Assembly: GCA_026826555.1 (NCBI GenBank)
Contig: JAKSZT010038955.1
Span: forward strand, 3,075,262 to 3,139,261
DNA from: Tolypeutes matacus
Lineage: Eukaryota > Chordata > Mammalia > Cingulata > Chlamyphoridae
Direction: 5' to 3'
Length of the DNA stretch: 64,000 bases
Shown here in pieces: positions 35,810-47,461 of the stretch. The position numbers were made by a program, and so were the translations under genes. Numbering within the stretch: the stretch's first letter is position 1; every line of letters starts with the position of its first letter. The notes under the pieces are model-generated. The model was given only the letters and a program-made list of their open reading frames with translations, did not search any database and was not told where the DNA came from.

Positions 35810-36723
35810 ATTTCTTGAAGTGCTGGTTTCTTCTTGACATACTCTCTTATTTCTGTTTATCTGTGAATATTTTCAACTCTCCATCTTTTTTGAATGCCTA
35901 TTTTGCTGGATAGAGATTTCGTGGCTGGAACTTTTTTTCTATTATTATTTTGACTATGTCATACCACTGTCTTCTTGCCTCCATGGTTTCAGCTGAGAAA
36001 TCAGTACTTAATCTTATTGTGCTTCACTTGTATGTGATGGTTCTCTTTTCTCTTGCTGCCTTGAGTATTTTCTCTTTGTCTTGAGCATTGGACAATTTGA
36101 CAAGTATATGTCTTGAAGTTGGCCTTTTGGGATTTATACTATTTGGGGTGCGTTTTGCTTCCTGGATCTGCACCTCCATCTCTCTCAATAGAGTTAGGAA
36201 GTTTTCAGCCATAACTTCCTTCAACACTCCTTCTGTTCCCTTTCCCTTCTCTTCTCCTTCTGAAATGCCCATAATGTGTATGTTTGTGTGTCTTGCATTA
36301 TCGGTTAATTCCCTGAGACCATACTGGATTTTTTTATCTTTTTGTCTATCTTTTCTACAATCTCTTTGATTTCAACTGTTTTGTCTTCCATATCACTAAT
36401 TCTTTCCTCTGCCTGTTCAAATCTGCTGCCATGTGAGTCCATTGTCTTTTTCATTTCTTGACTTGTGTCTTTGTTCGCCATCTATCCATTACCTTTTTAG
36501 GTGAGTTAAGTATTTCTTCAGTATATTCTCCCAGTGTCTTCTTTATATCCTTAATCTCTTCCTTCAGTTCTTTAAGTTGGTCCATGATATTTGTTTGGAT
36601 AGCTTTGATTAGTTGTTCGATGTATTGCATTGCTTCCTGGTTTTTATTTTCTGCACTGGACTGGTCCATGTTTTCCAGTTTCTCAGAGTCATTTGTATTT
36701 TTCTGTTGCCCTCTGGTCATCAT
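35810..36723 (-). pseudogene. L1 ORF1 (RNA-binding chaperone), disrupted
   Basis: ORF1p is the trimeric coiled-coil RNA-binding protein of L1. The start is MMTRGQQKNTN, followed by a Lys/Glu-rich coiled-coil segment (IEQLIKAIQTNI, LKELKEEIKDIKK). A one-base deletion near 36477, compared with the 63.4 kb copy, shifts the frame. The RRM-like part is open again at 36272-36024 (MGISEGEEKG, then HILVKLSNAQDKEKIL and AAREK). The C-terminal end is near 35810, with another break. Length is normal for mammalian ORF1 (about 300 codons). Confidence 0.85.
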
Positions 36724-38697
36724 ATTATCTTGATGGGTTTGTTCAGTTGATTAGCTTTTCTCTATGCTCTAGAATTTTATTTAGGTGTTGGTTCTGCGTG
36801 TGAGTTAATTTTCTCTTTGGCAGTTTTTCTTCTTATTGTATTTCCTTGCTTCTTTCTAGGTTCCCTTGAAGGCAAAAAGTTAGGGCCAGAGGAATCAAAA
36901 TTGTAAGGAAGGCTGAAGGATATTAGAAATATTGATAAAAGTTAGAGGAGGGGCAAAATGAGACTTAATGAGATGAATATTTAACTTGTGTAGGCAGCGT
37001 AGAGTACTAGGAAAAAATATGGAGTTCCTACAATGGACTGGGAAAACAAATGGAGGAATATATATATATAGTGATTTAGAAGGTTAGAATTATGAGGAAG
37101 GAGAGAAATAGTAAAGAATGGTCTGAAAGGAAAAAGTTAGTACTAATAAAAAAAAAAAGAAAAAAGAAGTAGAAAACAAAATAGTTGGGATAGAAATTGA
37201 CACCCTTAAGTTGTGGGCCTATGTAAAAATTTTGTCTCTAAGTGCCACAACAGAAAACAGAACGCAGAAAGATTCAGGAAGGATAAGCGATAGTTTGTAA
37301 TACAGAATCAATATATACAGCGAGTGGGGAATTACTGAATAAGAAGCCCAGCAAAGAAGCGACTACCTGGCAGCACCTATTTAAAAATATATATATATAT
37401 ATATATAAGGAAAAAAGAAGGGGGGAGGAAAAAGGAAATAATAGCAATAGATGAGAAAGTAACAGAGAGAAACCAAAGATCCACACAGGCAAGCAGTCAA
37501 ACAGAGCTAAGGGGGGTCAATGATTCCCCTAAGGTCCACGTGGATCCTTCCTGCCTACTTGTACTTATCAATGAATTTCCCCACAGGGTTCTATATGCAG
37601 GTCCTGAAGCAGCTTTTAGCTATTAAACTAAATTAAAAATAATTTATTTTTCATTTGTTGAGGTGACCTCACTTTTTTTTTTTTAATTTTTATTTTTTTA
37701 GCCAAATGCAGGACCCAAAATAATTCCTCCTCTAGACCAACCCCCTTACGGAAGGGACCCTAGCTGGGCCCGTGGAAATTAATCAAGCCTGTCCCACTTT
37801 CCGTCCCACTTTCCGGACTCCCCAGGTTAGCTGAAGCTCTGATGTTAGTCAGTGAGGAGTGCTAAAGACAGCGGATTTCAGAGCACATTGGAGTGTACCC
37901 CGCACTGTCAGGAGAGGACATACTCACATGGATGGATGTAACTCTTAACATGAACGTGTGTAATGTGTGCCTGGGTCCTATTTCTAATAAATATATTTTG
38001 TTTCTGTCTGATAAAAAAAAAGACGGCGGATTCTGCCCCTTCTGGGGCCGAGCTTGAGTGTCACCGGTCTGCTCAGTAAATCAGTTTGAGTGCAGATTCG
38101 CATCTGTTCTCAGCCTAATGGTGCTTCAGGTTGGCTTATCTGCTCCCCAAAGCTATGGGGCGGTGCAGGCAGCCAGATCGGTGTCTAAAAATATAAAATA
38201 CCCTTCCCTTTCTTCCAACAGAACCCTCCCTTTTTTGGGAAGTTTTTCTTCCTCCTGGCTCCGCAGCAGCCCGGGTCTTATCCCTGGGTGGCTAGGGAAA
38301 TCAGCTGCGTTTCCCAACCAAAATCCCTGCTCCGGTTCACCGGGTGCTGAATAGCTCATTTGCTCTGTTCACACAAGGTCCAAGGGGCGCCAGGCAGCCA
38401 GATCCCCAGAAAATAAAACTTTTTCGCCCTGCCTGCGGCTCCAAATGGCCGTTTAATTTAATTTTTTTTTTTCCGTAACCGCGGGGCTCAGCCGCTTGTG
38501 CCAACCTCCACCAGCAGCCTCAAAACTCACGAATCTCCACCGTTCGGTTCATGCCGCCGATCCGCGCAGATAGATGTCCCAAGCTTCTCACTCCACGCGT
38601 GCACAGCACAGACCCCCGGGCAGGACCCTGTCCACAATCCACCTTGCTCTGGGAGCTTGCAGTGTGCGCCCTCCTACACTAACGCCATCTTGGCCCC
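36724..38697 (-). promoter_or_regulatory. L1 5'UTR (internal promoter region), minus strand
   Basis: About 2 kb. The outer 700 bp is GC-rich and alignable over its length with the reverse complement of 61.64-62.65 kb. At the extreme 5' end is AAGATGGCG (plus-strand positions 38683-38691), the YY1-type site that sets the start of transcription in L1 elements. A TA microsatellite lies at about 37390-37405. Purine-rich inner part before ORF1. Confidence 0.75.
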
Positions 38698-40825
38698 GAA
38701 ATGTTTTTCTTTACCTTACAGTGATGGACCCAGGACATAGTAAATATCAAAATTTATAAAAGTGTACAGTCTAAAATGTTAACCATTGACAATGCTTATT
38801 AGCTATATTTCTCTATGTGTATATCAGTTATAATAATGCTACCATCCACATACAAGTAAATTTTAATATGGGGTGAGGAAAGGGGGAGGAAGTTGGGTAT
38901 ATGAGAGTCTCCTGTATTCTGTGTGTGACTTTGCTGTGACCTAAAACTTCTTTGAAAATTAAATGAAAACTAATGAGACACTGGGGAGTGAGAGGGGCAA
39001 GGTGCCATGGTACAGACTGGACACCAGACATTGCAGTGATAAAAGGCAAAATGTCAAAAAATATATTTTTAATTTTTTTCCATTTTTTGAATATCTCAAT
39101 TCTTTAATTTTATTTTTATTTTTTTTTTAAGTTTTCATGTATTTTATCTCTTAATTTAAACTTATCATTATTAATTCATTTTCCTATTAATTGTATTTGT
39201 CTATTGTATTGGCTTCATCCTTAAAGAATATTTGGATCACAGAAGGGTTACAACTGGGGTGGGAGAGGATTGTTGGTGGGGGGTGCTAGTGATGGGGGGT
39301 GCATGGGAAGAAGTTCAGCTGAACATACATAAAAGGTATATAAAATTGTTCAAATGTTCATGGGACATGGCCACAGTGAGTGGAAAATCACTCAATAAAT
39401 GAGAGAATACTGAATTCCCATCCTGGAGGGCTTTGCCACATTTTCTATGGGAGCAGTAACAGTCCCCCAGTGCAGGGGTAGTGTCTGGCAAAGGAAGATG
39501 ATCCACTGATGGGATCTTGTTATTGATGACTAGCCTTATGAGTTTTTGCTCTTGAAATTGAAACAGCCTATTGTTCTGGGGTGCCTAAAGGTTGCCTACT
39601 GAGAAACTCCTTGTTGCTCAAATGTGGCCTCTCTCTAAGCAAAACTCTGCATATGAATGCATTACCTTTATCCTAGTCTGGGACATGACTCCTGGGGATG
39701 AGTCTCCCTGGCAACAAGGGATTGCTACCAAGTGCCAACTGGCAATATGACTGGAAAAAGACTGAATAAAAGGGGGAAAAGGTAAAGACAAGTGAGTTAG
39801 TATGGCTAAGAGACTTCAAACTGAGTCAGGAGGGCATCCCAGAAGTAAAACCTATGCACCTCTCAGTAGGACCTCATAGGCTTCCACTGTGAATATCACC
39901 CCAAATAGAGAGGCTTCTGAGGGCTCTGGAGACACCCAGGTCCTATATCAGGGTGGATAGCTTTGGAGTTTGGTGCCTTATCTGTGGGCCATACTTCAGA
40001 ATCTGTGCTCTTGAGAGTGACAGACTTGGACTCAAATATGTCTTCCCTGCATATGGTTCATCTGTCCCTTCTATTCAAACCTATATGTGGTGCTAGAGTT
40101 TCTAGGTGTACATCCAGAGACTGGAGTCTTTGGGCTGCCCATGTGCCAGCTGGGCTCAGAATCTCAGTGGAGCTGTAACTCCTACTCTACAGGTCAATGA
40201 ACTCACTTAGGACACCTGTCAGGGAGATGGTGATGGACAATGGCCATCCCAGGGAATGGAGAGAGTCTGCAGCTGCAGGCAGGATAATCCCATCCATCTT
40301 ATCCTTGGGACATAAGCTCCCTCTCACTTGGAGGTGGAGTTGACATCACCATCCCGGACTCCTCAGGATTGGGGGTAGAGCTATGGACTAGAGTGGACTT
40401 ACTGGTATTCTATTATAGACATATTGTGATGCAAGCAATTGAAGAAATTACAACATTAATGTGGAGCCAGTGGCTACTGGATGCTTTGGGGGCAGGGAGA
40501 GGGAAAAACAGTTGTAATACAAGGCCTTTTTTGGGACTTGGGAATTACACTGAGTGATATTGCAATGACAGATATAGGCCATTTTTTATCATCATATAAC
40601 ATGCAGAACTGTGTGGGATAGAGTGTGGCCTACAATGTGAACTATGGTCCATGCTTAATGGCAAAGACCCAGGATGTGTATATCCATTGCAGATGATGTG
40701 CCACACTAATGAAGGATGTTTATTTGGAGGTTGTGGGAGGTGTGGGAGGTGGGACATATGGGAATCCCTGTAATTTTTGTGCAACATTTATGTAATACAA
40801 GTATCTTTTAAAAAATAAAAAAAAA
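38698..40825 (+). mobile_element. L1 3'UTR, sense, 5'-truncated copy
   Basis: The first 260 bp align with the ORF2-proximal 3'UTR of the minus-strand L1 (reverse complement of about 31.3-31.6 kb: 'CTTTACCTTACAGTGATG', 'CCATTGACAATG', 'ACTTCTTTGAAAATTAAATG'). They run without a break into the distal block ('GGATCACAGAAGGGTTACAAC', 'GGTGGGACATATGGGAATCC') and end in an A-rich tail. It starts exactly where the minus-strand L1 starts, so the two lie back to back. Open frames at 39963-40178 and 40369-40557 are chance. Confidence 0.75.
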
Positions 40826-41430
40826 GTTATTATTAAAAGAAATAGAAATGGAGTATTGGTACTTGTTATCACATATGGATGCACCATGAAAATAATATGA
40901 AAGCTGAAAGAAGCCAGTCATGAATTATAATTTTTTCATTTTTTATCAATGCAAAGAATAAGGATAATTATAGATATAAAAAGTGGATTTATTGCTTATT
41001 GGGGCTAAATGGGAGGTCAAAGGATAGGAGAATGTTACATAGTGTATGCTTTTATTTATTAGTTAATGAAAATATTCTGATTTAGACTCTTGTGTTGGTG
41101 ACATATTTTTGTATAAAATAATAACAATTCAATTATATGCTTTAAGTAGATGAACTTTATGGCATATGATTTATATCTTAACAAAATTTACTTTAAAAAA
41201 AAGAAGTTAAATTGTTCCTTGGAGAGAAGGGAATGAGTGGGAGGCAGATATTATAGAGTAATGAGTGAAAACATTTAGGAATTCATTATTGATGTGGTGG
41301 TGATGGTAACACATGTGTACATATATGTAAAGACTTACTAAAGGTTACATTAAATATGTGATGATTAACATATGTCAATTATGTTTCAATAATGTTGATA
41401 CAAATAAACAAATGTATAGATGAATAGAAT
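40826..41430 (+). mobile_element. Old L1 3'-end fragments
   Basis: Two diverged L1-type tails: 40.85-41.2 kb ('GAAAGAAGCCAGTCATGAA', 'TAGTTAATGAAAATATTCTG', 'TTATATCTTAACAAAATTTAC') and 41.23-41.42 kb ('GGTGGTGATGGTAACACATG', 'TGTTTCAATAATGTTGATAC'). Ancient and dead. Confidence 0.5.
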
Positions 41431-41959
41431 GGAGAAATAAGAGATAAATCATGACCTGTGAAATGCAAGACAGTATTTTAAATATATCTGCATCCTTTCC
41501 ACATTTTTTAGGTAGACACTAAGGAAGGAGCAACATCATACAATGATGTCATTACACAAAGAGTGATGCTGCAAACCTATCAAGGCATGTGCCACTCTGT
41601 CCTCTATTTTGTTCAGGGGAGCCATGGAATCCATTGTGAGGAATATAGGCCAGACACTGGGGCTCACTATCAGCAGACATAGACTGGGCATTGGTCAATC
41701 ATTCTAACTTTCTGTTTGAAAGTTTACATCTGTACATATATATAAATGAAATAAGATCAAGGATTCAAAGTGTTAATTCCAGCACTATGAAATAATAATA
41801 TTGTCCCAAAATGCTGTCATTGCCTCCCAATTACCCCAGGACACACATACCTGCTCTGGGGCACTTCCGCTTTCCAAAACCCCACCCTGAGAGCTATCAG
41901 TATAGTAGGAGGACTTGCAGATATTTTCCCTCCTTTTGCTGATGTAAACCAGCCCTGCC

Positions 41960-42480
41960 TGATCCTGCAGCTTTGGGAGAGGAGCCTCAGCCCCAGGATT
42001 CCCAGGTTTCCAATTTGCTGATCAGGAATGAACACAGATGAGTCAACATCACATTAGTTCTGAGCTGGGTTTTCTCTTCACTATTTTAAAAGATCAGTTT
42101 ATGGGGAGTAAGAGACATTAAGCATGTAAGTTGATATGAATGAGAGGAACAAGGGATAAGTATGGCCATTTTCCTGACCAGGATGTTTGTGCTTGCAAGT
42201 GTTCTATTGGTGGAGTCTGGGTGAGAATTCATACAGCACAGGGTGTCTGTGACACTCTCCTTGAAAGCTTTTAGATGCACCTTCAGTAGCTGCAACATGA
42301 ACTGGGACCTGCAGGCAATAGGACTTCAATATGTCTCAGACATTAGTAAGTCTGCCATTTCCACACACACTGCAGAATTCTGAAGGGCCAATTCACCATC
42401 CCCAGATGGTGTCCCATGAACTCTCTGTCTGCAGATGGACAGTCAGAGCTGGAGACACAACCCTGTATTGCTGAGGCAGA
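41960..42480 (+). pseudogene. IGHV pseudogene 2, IGHV3-like (clan III)
   Basis: The upstream region 'GGGAGAGGAGCCTCAGCCCCAGGATTCCCAGG' (two 16-base halves at about 41976) is the standard IGHV3 5' flank. The leader exon lies at about 42050-42091 (CTGAGCTGGGTTTTC, CACTATTTTA), but the ATG is gone and the splice donor GT reads AT. V exon about 42200-42480: GGTGGAGTCTGGG in FR1, TTCAGTAGCTGCAACATGAAC around CDR1, GGCCAATTCACCATCC in FR3. Cys23 is changed to Leu (TTG). Cys104 (TGC) survives but is followed by TGA. There are also deletions in leader/FR1 and CDR2. The 5' flank resembles that of pseudogene 4, and the 3' flank resembles that of pseudogene 3. Not functional. Confidence 0.88.
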
Positions 42481-42518
42481 CACTGTGAGGGGAGGCAGGG
42501 GGAGCCCAGACTCACTCC
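42481..42518 (+). promoter_or_regulatory. Degraded RSS of IGHV pseudogene 2
   Basis: Heptamer CACTGTG (42481-42487, one mismatch), a spacer of only 22 bp (42488-42509), and nonamer ACTCACTCC (poor match to ACAAAAACC). The spacer text is still close to the IGHV3 type. Probably inactive. Confidence 0.7.
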
Positions 42519-45160
42519 TACCTTGCAGGGGTCTGGAGGTGGTCAGAATGCAGGGTAGTCAGCACCCACTGAGCACAGGTCCCACTCCCAGAAGCAGGGA
42601 AGAGGGAAGTTATGGTCTGTTTCTTGTTAGGTCTGGGGCTTCCACTAAACCTAATTTTCCTTCTGGGAAACTCTCTAGATTTAAGACTGTGTTCTTTCTG
42701 CTGAGGTGTCTGAAAATAGGAAAGTTTCATTGTATTCAGAGGAAAGATTTTCACACACAGACTCTTGTTATGGAAGCAGAAATGGCTCTGACAATGGTCT
42801 CCAGGATCAGAGATCTGAGGTAGCTCAGGGTACCTTGGTGAGTCTTTTCCAATCAGACTCAGGAGGAGACCTCAGTGGGCTTTTACCAGCAGGACAATCT
42901 TTCTAAATCAGTCAGGAACCCAGAGGGGGTCTTTGCCAGGATCAGCACCCTATAACCCATAATGGATTTCACATGTAATCCTCCTCATACAGAAGTGTGC
43001 ATGTTAGACTCAGCTCTTGTCTGGTTATCTCATGTCCATGATCCATTTTAATTTTCCCTGTTATAGCAAGGCTCTTTGGGTTTACCCAAGCCAAAATTGC
43101 ACATCAAATGATTATTTTGTCTCCTGGTATCTGGTCTGCCTTAGTATGGCTTCCAAGCCTAGTCCTTGGCTCAGAGTGGCCCTTGGGTCTCCTGTCTTTC
43201 ACACAACCACAGTGATGATCACCTATAAGAGCAGCTGGGCCCTCAGTGCTTTATTTCCCTATATGTGGAGGGATGGGTTGCATTCTCATGGCCAGCACAC
43301 TATGTACTGCTTCTAACACTAGAAAACACTTTAATTTTACTCATTCTAATGATGTAGACTCACAACTTTGGCTGCAAAAAATCTTTAATTGACCATATTC
43401 AAACCAATTGTATTATTCCTGGATGCTGTGTAATTGATCATATTCAACTTAATTGCATTATTCCTGGAAGCTGTGCTACATGCTGTTGCTTACATGACTT
43501 TCTTATTAAGAATTTCTAAAGATAAAGTATTTACACATGTTCCCAATTTCATTGATTTCTCTCCATATACAGAGTTTATGGAATAGAGTGAGATAGTCCC
43601 TTTCCACACACTGTCCCCTGCTTTCCCATTAAAAAACCAGAGATTTAATGGCTCAGTGTGGGTGAGACATTTGTCCTACTATCCTCAGTGTTTGCAGAGA
43701 ACACCAAACATTGATAAAGAGATTCAGGGCATTTCTTGTGTTGGGAGACCTCAGGCTGCTCCCCCCCCTTTGAGTACTGCTCATGTCTATGTAATGAAGG
43801 GTTCAGAACCTCATAAGTCTGACAGATATTAGCTCTTTCTGCAATTCATTGTCCTGGAAATAGAGGTTTTAATGTAATCTCCATCTTCATAACATCTGTT
43901 TCTCTATCTTGTGTGTGGCAAGTTTGGTTAGAGACAAGTGCTAACATTTATTTGGCCCCCTGTATCCTCAGAATCTCCTGAACTGTTAGACTAAACTCAA
44001 CAAAACAGTGATTTTTCAATATACAGTAATGTATGTATTTAAGAATGTCAATGGTTTTCTAGAACCCCATTTTTGTCAACATAATCAGTAATCATCTTAC
44101 CTTCTTTCATGTTGAAACAAGGAAAAGTCATTCCAACACTGGCAGATAGGAGAGAATTTTTCTTTTGAACAGAAATTTAGTGCCTTCAATTTTATTTATG
44201 TCCCTTAAAGCTTTCCAAATAAATTCATAAGAAGTAGATAAACTATTTTAAAATGCTGGCTTCATGCAGAGTATAATTAAATGTTCTACGGAAACTCCTG
44301 AGTGTTCTGTGCACTGGGCCTACCTCCTACTGCAGGATGAAGACAGGAATCTTCAAGCTACAGAGGAGGGAGGACAGGGAGGGACAGAGGGAGGTGAGGA
44401 GGGGTTACTGGCAGGACCCAGGACTTCCTCTCCTAGGACAGCCATGTCTCTTTCTCTTTCTAGGATCCTGTCATTTTGGGAAGAACCTCTTAATTTATCT
44501 TTGATGTATTGGTGGATCCCCAGACATGAGGTTGTGAGACATTGCTTCTTAGCCTGCACCTTTGGAATGACCTCTGGAGAGTCAAACTCATGTCCTTTTC
44601 TCTCTGTCCTGAGTCTGCACCCCTGGGCTCCCCTCTCCACTGTGCCTCTGCTCTTCCCTTCCCATCATGACATTGTCTGCTTTTGTTCCTGGAAATCTGG
44701 TGGTTTTGTGGAGCCCCTGCCTCTGGTCATCTGCTGCTCCCTCCACAGACATTTCACCCCATCCACTGACCCAGAAAGCACCACGTTGGTCTACCCTTGG
44801 TCATCTTTCCCTTTCTCCAGTGTCAGGGAGGCTATTCCAATAGTCCCACTGCCATCATATTGGGATCTGCTTTATAAATGGGCTCCATATCTTTAGCTGC
44901 TCTCCTATCTGCATCTCCCCCTGCTTGCTGGACACCTGCATATTATGCCTCATAGTAATTCTGACCTATCCTAACCTCCAGCCTCCCCCATTCCCATCAG
45001 ATTTTGGATGGATTTGTGACCTGCCACTTTTTTGCAAACTTTTCACTGGCCAAAATTAGTGTGTTTTAATACCTCAGTGTCAAAAGATACATTCCCTCAA
45101 GCTCTTCTTCACTCAAAATGCATTTGACATTGACTCAGAAAATGGAAGGACAGCCCTTGG
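42519..45160. other. IGHV 3' flank and unrecognised DNA
   Basis: 42.5-43.3 kb is V-segment 3' flank that can be matched to 52.0-52.5 kb (for example 'GATCCATTTTAATTTTCCCTG'). Farther right I recognise nothing. An open frame at 44264-44896 (210 codons) has no domain I can identify, and nothing around it looks like a gene. Confidence 0.5.
43386..43475 (+). repeat. Tandem duplication of a 45-bp unit
   Basis: Unit 1 (43386-43430) and unit 2 (43431-43475) both run from TAATTGA(C/T)CATATTCAA to TATTCCTGGA(T/A)GCTGTG, with about six differences. A simple local duplication. Confidence 0.92.
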
Positions 45161-45164
45161 CTCC

Positions 45165-45592
45165 CATGGAGCAAGATGGCAGAAGAGTCCAAATCTGTGC
45201 TGCAGTTCCCTGCCTCAGCCACTGCTGGAGGTGAAGGACTTAGGAGGTCTCCCCAGAAACAGCTCTCAGGTAGTCCCTTCTGCTGCAGTCTCCCTGTGGA
45301 CAGAGGAACCTGTCTGTGTCACCAAGAAAAAAATTGACATTTTGCTAAAGGCTGTGGGAGACTCCCCCATCATGAAAAAAAGAAGTGGACTGTAGAGCAA
45401 ACCCCAACCATACAAGGACTCATCGACCTCATCAAAAAGTTCCTTAAACTTGTGGCCTCAGAATAGGTGTTTATTTATATTAATCAGTCCTTGGCCTCTT
45501 CCCCAGACCAGGAAGTTGGAAGGTTCCATGAGTGTTTGGGCAGTGATGGTAAACTGGTCCCACATTACTGCACATCTCAGGCATGGGGATGA
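45165..45592 (+). pseudogene. ATG12P: ATG12 processed pseudogene
   Basis: An intronless copy of ATG12, the ubiquitin-like protein conjugated to ATG5 in autophagosome formation. The ATG is at 45176-45178. The N-terminus reads [20 protein letters not shown] against human MAEEPQSVLQ...AAGGE. The conserved ubiquitin-fold part reads [19 protein letters not shown], then [14 protein letters not shown], then [16 protein letters not shown] and the C-terminal SQAWG with stop at 45590-45592; the terminal glycine is the conjugation residue in the real protein. Breaks: a one-base deletion near 45242 shifts the frame, and a TAG (45463-45465) interrupts the ubiquitin fold. It crosses exon borders without introns, so it is a retrocopy. 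Where the copied 3'UTR ends is unclear. No parent-like promoter is expected. Confidence 0.92.
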
Positions 45593-47438
45593 ACCACAGA
45601 GAAAAATAACCTGCAAGTTAAAATTAATATTCACAAAGGAAACTGCAGCTCTGATATATGTTGATGCTTGTGGCAAGAGTTTTAAGGATATGATCTACTC
45701 GGCATATTTCTACTATGATTTATGTTTCTGTATAAGGCAACATCCATAGATATAGAGTGAACTCACAAAAAGTATAACTTGCTTTAATACACAAATCATT
45801 ATAAAAGGCGGAGTATACCCATTACTTCTACTATCCATAATCCAGATCTGCCTCCAAGATAATGAAAAAGAGACTACATAAAGCCCCAATACTTGGTTCT
45901 CAAAATGACTGAAATGCAGAATTAGAACACCGTTGATTTTTTTCACTGTAAAATTTAACTTACTAAAGGGTTCTTTTTTGTCTTATTCAGGGAAGTTCAG
46001 TTTGTCAAGAGTGTGGGGAATGCCTTTTTTTAACATTTACATCTACAGTTATCTTATCATAAAACATCAATCAGCTGGATGTATTTCTTATGTTGACCAG
46101 GAGAGGGCAGCCTAGTTGGCATACGGATTAGCAGTTTGAATTAACTTCTTTGCCAGATGCAAATGGCAGACAGCATTTCCTGCCAGGAAAGCAAGCACCT
46201 ATCTAGGAAAGCAAGCAAATTGACAAACTGGAAGACAGCGTCAGAAATTTCGTAGAGTTCAAAATGAATTCCTTGTTGGGAAACAAGGAATTTTACAAAT
46301 TTAAACAACTGAATAGTAGTGTTTTTTCAATCCTATCATTTAGTGATTCCTGAATCCCAGTGGTATAACTGCAGCGTTTATTTCTTATTTATGTAATTTC
46401 AAAAGCAGCTCATGGGTATTCCGGGAACTATTTTCTTGTGATTCACATGTATTTTCCAACTAGTAGGGTTTCAAAGAATCATTGAAAACATACCTTTAGG
46501 TATTGTGTGTATTTCATGCTATGACTAAAAGCATACCATTTTTCTGATGCTATTACAAGGTAGGCAATTGCTTGAAGTTAGACTTCATTTTTATTCATTC
46601 CATATTGTGTTTAAAATGCATCATTAAATAAAAAGCATTCCAATAAATTCAATGGAATGTCCAAATGGGTGTATACTAGAAGTGAAAGTATGTATTTTCA
46701 AAGATAATGGTGGAAAATAGGATTTTTTTCCAAAAATTTGAATTATACTCTTATCCCTTAAATCTCTGAATATGACTTATGATTAGTGAGCTGCCATACA
46801 TTAGCATTAGGGGGTGTGATGGAATAGTCCAGTTTACAGTTTTGAAATCATTGTTCAATTCTCATTTTCTGTTCCAAAACATGAATTTTTGAATCCCATT
46901 ATACAATTGTCCCTGTGTAACAATTTAATATAGCCAGTAATTATCACTGGAAGAATATAGGTTGAAATATGCAAATTTATCCCATACAGCTATGTAAGAG
47001 ATTTGTATATTTGCTGAAAACTGGAAAGTTATTTTGGAGTCAAATAAATTGGGTGCAGAAAAGATCTGTTCTCTAACTTTGTCCCCCTCCAGTTAACTTT
47101 AGGAGTTGCATATATTTATTTACATATATATAGCAAATAGCAAAAAAAGTGTTGAATTTACACATTATGTTTGCCTTTGAGGTTTTAGATGATAGAATAT
47201 TTACTACCTCAACAATCAAAAATACTTGAGTTTTAGATTTGTAACAATGATTTAATTGTTCTTTTTTCTAAATAACTTACTAGTTTATTAAACTAAGGTT
47301 AGCTAAAAAAAAATGGAACAACCACCCCTGCACTGAACACTGGAGACACGATTGACCAAACACCTTGCTTATGTTCACAGTAGCATATATATGATTTTTT
47401 CAAAACCTCTGGTTGGTAGTTGGCAAAAGGAGACAGAT

Positions 47439-47461
47439 TGTGTGTGTGTGTGTGTGTGTGT
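47439..47461. repeat. (TG)n microsatellite
   Basis: A short uninterrupted TG run of about 11 units. Confidence 0.95.

Larger units (their letters stand above)
29236..38697 (-). mobile_element. Near full-length L1, minus strand, with a very long 3'UTR
   Basis: Read on the minus strand: 5' end at 38697 with a YY1-like AAGATGGCG start, 5'UTR to about 36724, ORF1 36723 to about 35810, inter-ORF spacer, ORF2 from about 35660 to the stop at 31944-31942, then 3'UTR continuing to an A-rich end near 29236. The 3'UTR of about 2.7 kb is supported because the same order (ORF2-proximal block, then the GT-rich distal block, then poly(A)) recurs at 38.7-40.8 kb and 57.3-59.2 kb. Damage is limited to a handful of frameshifts and stops, so it is one of the younger elements here. 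Total length is about 9.46 kb. Confidence 0.8.

Noticed and set aside
42416..42823. A 135-codon frame across the RSS of IGHV pseudogene 2
   Set aside because: It starts inside the dead V exon and runs through the RSS and flank; chance.
47439..47461. (TG)n as a regulatory Z-DNA element
   Set aside because: Too short and with no nearby gene to regulate.
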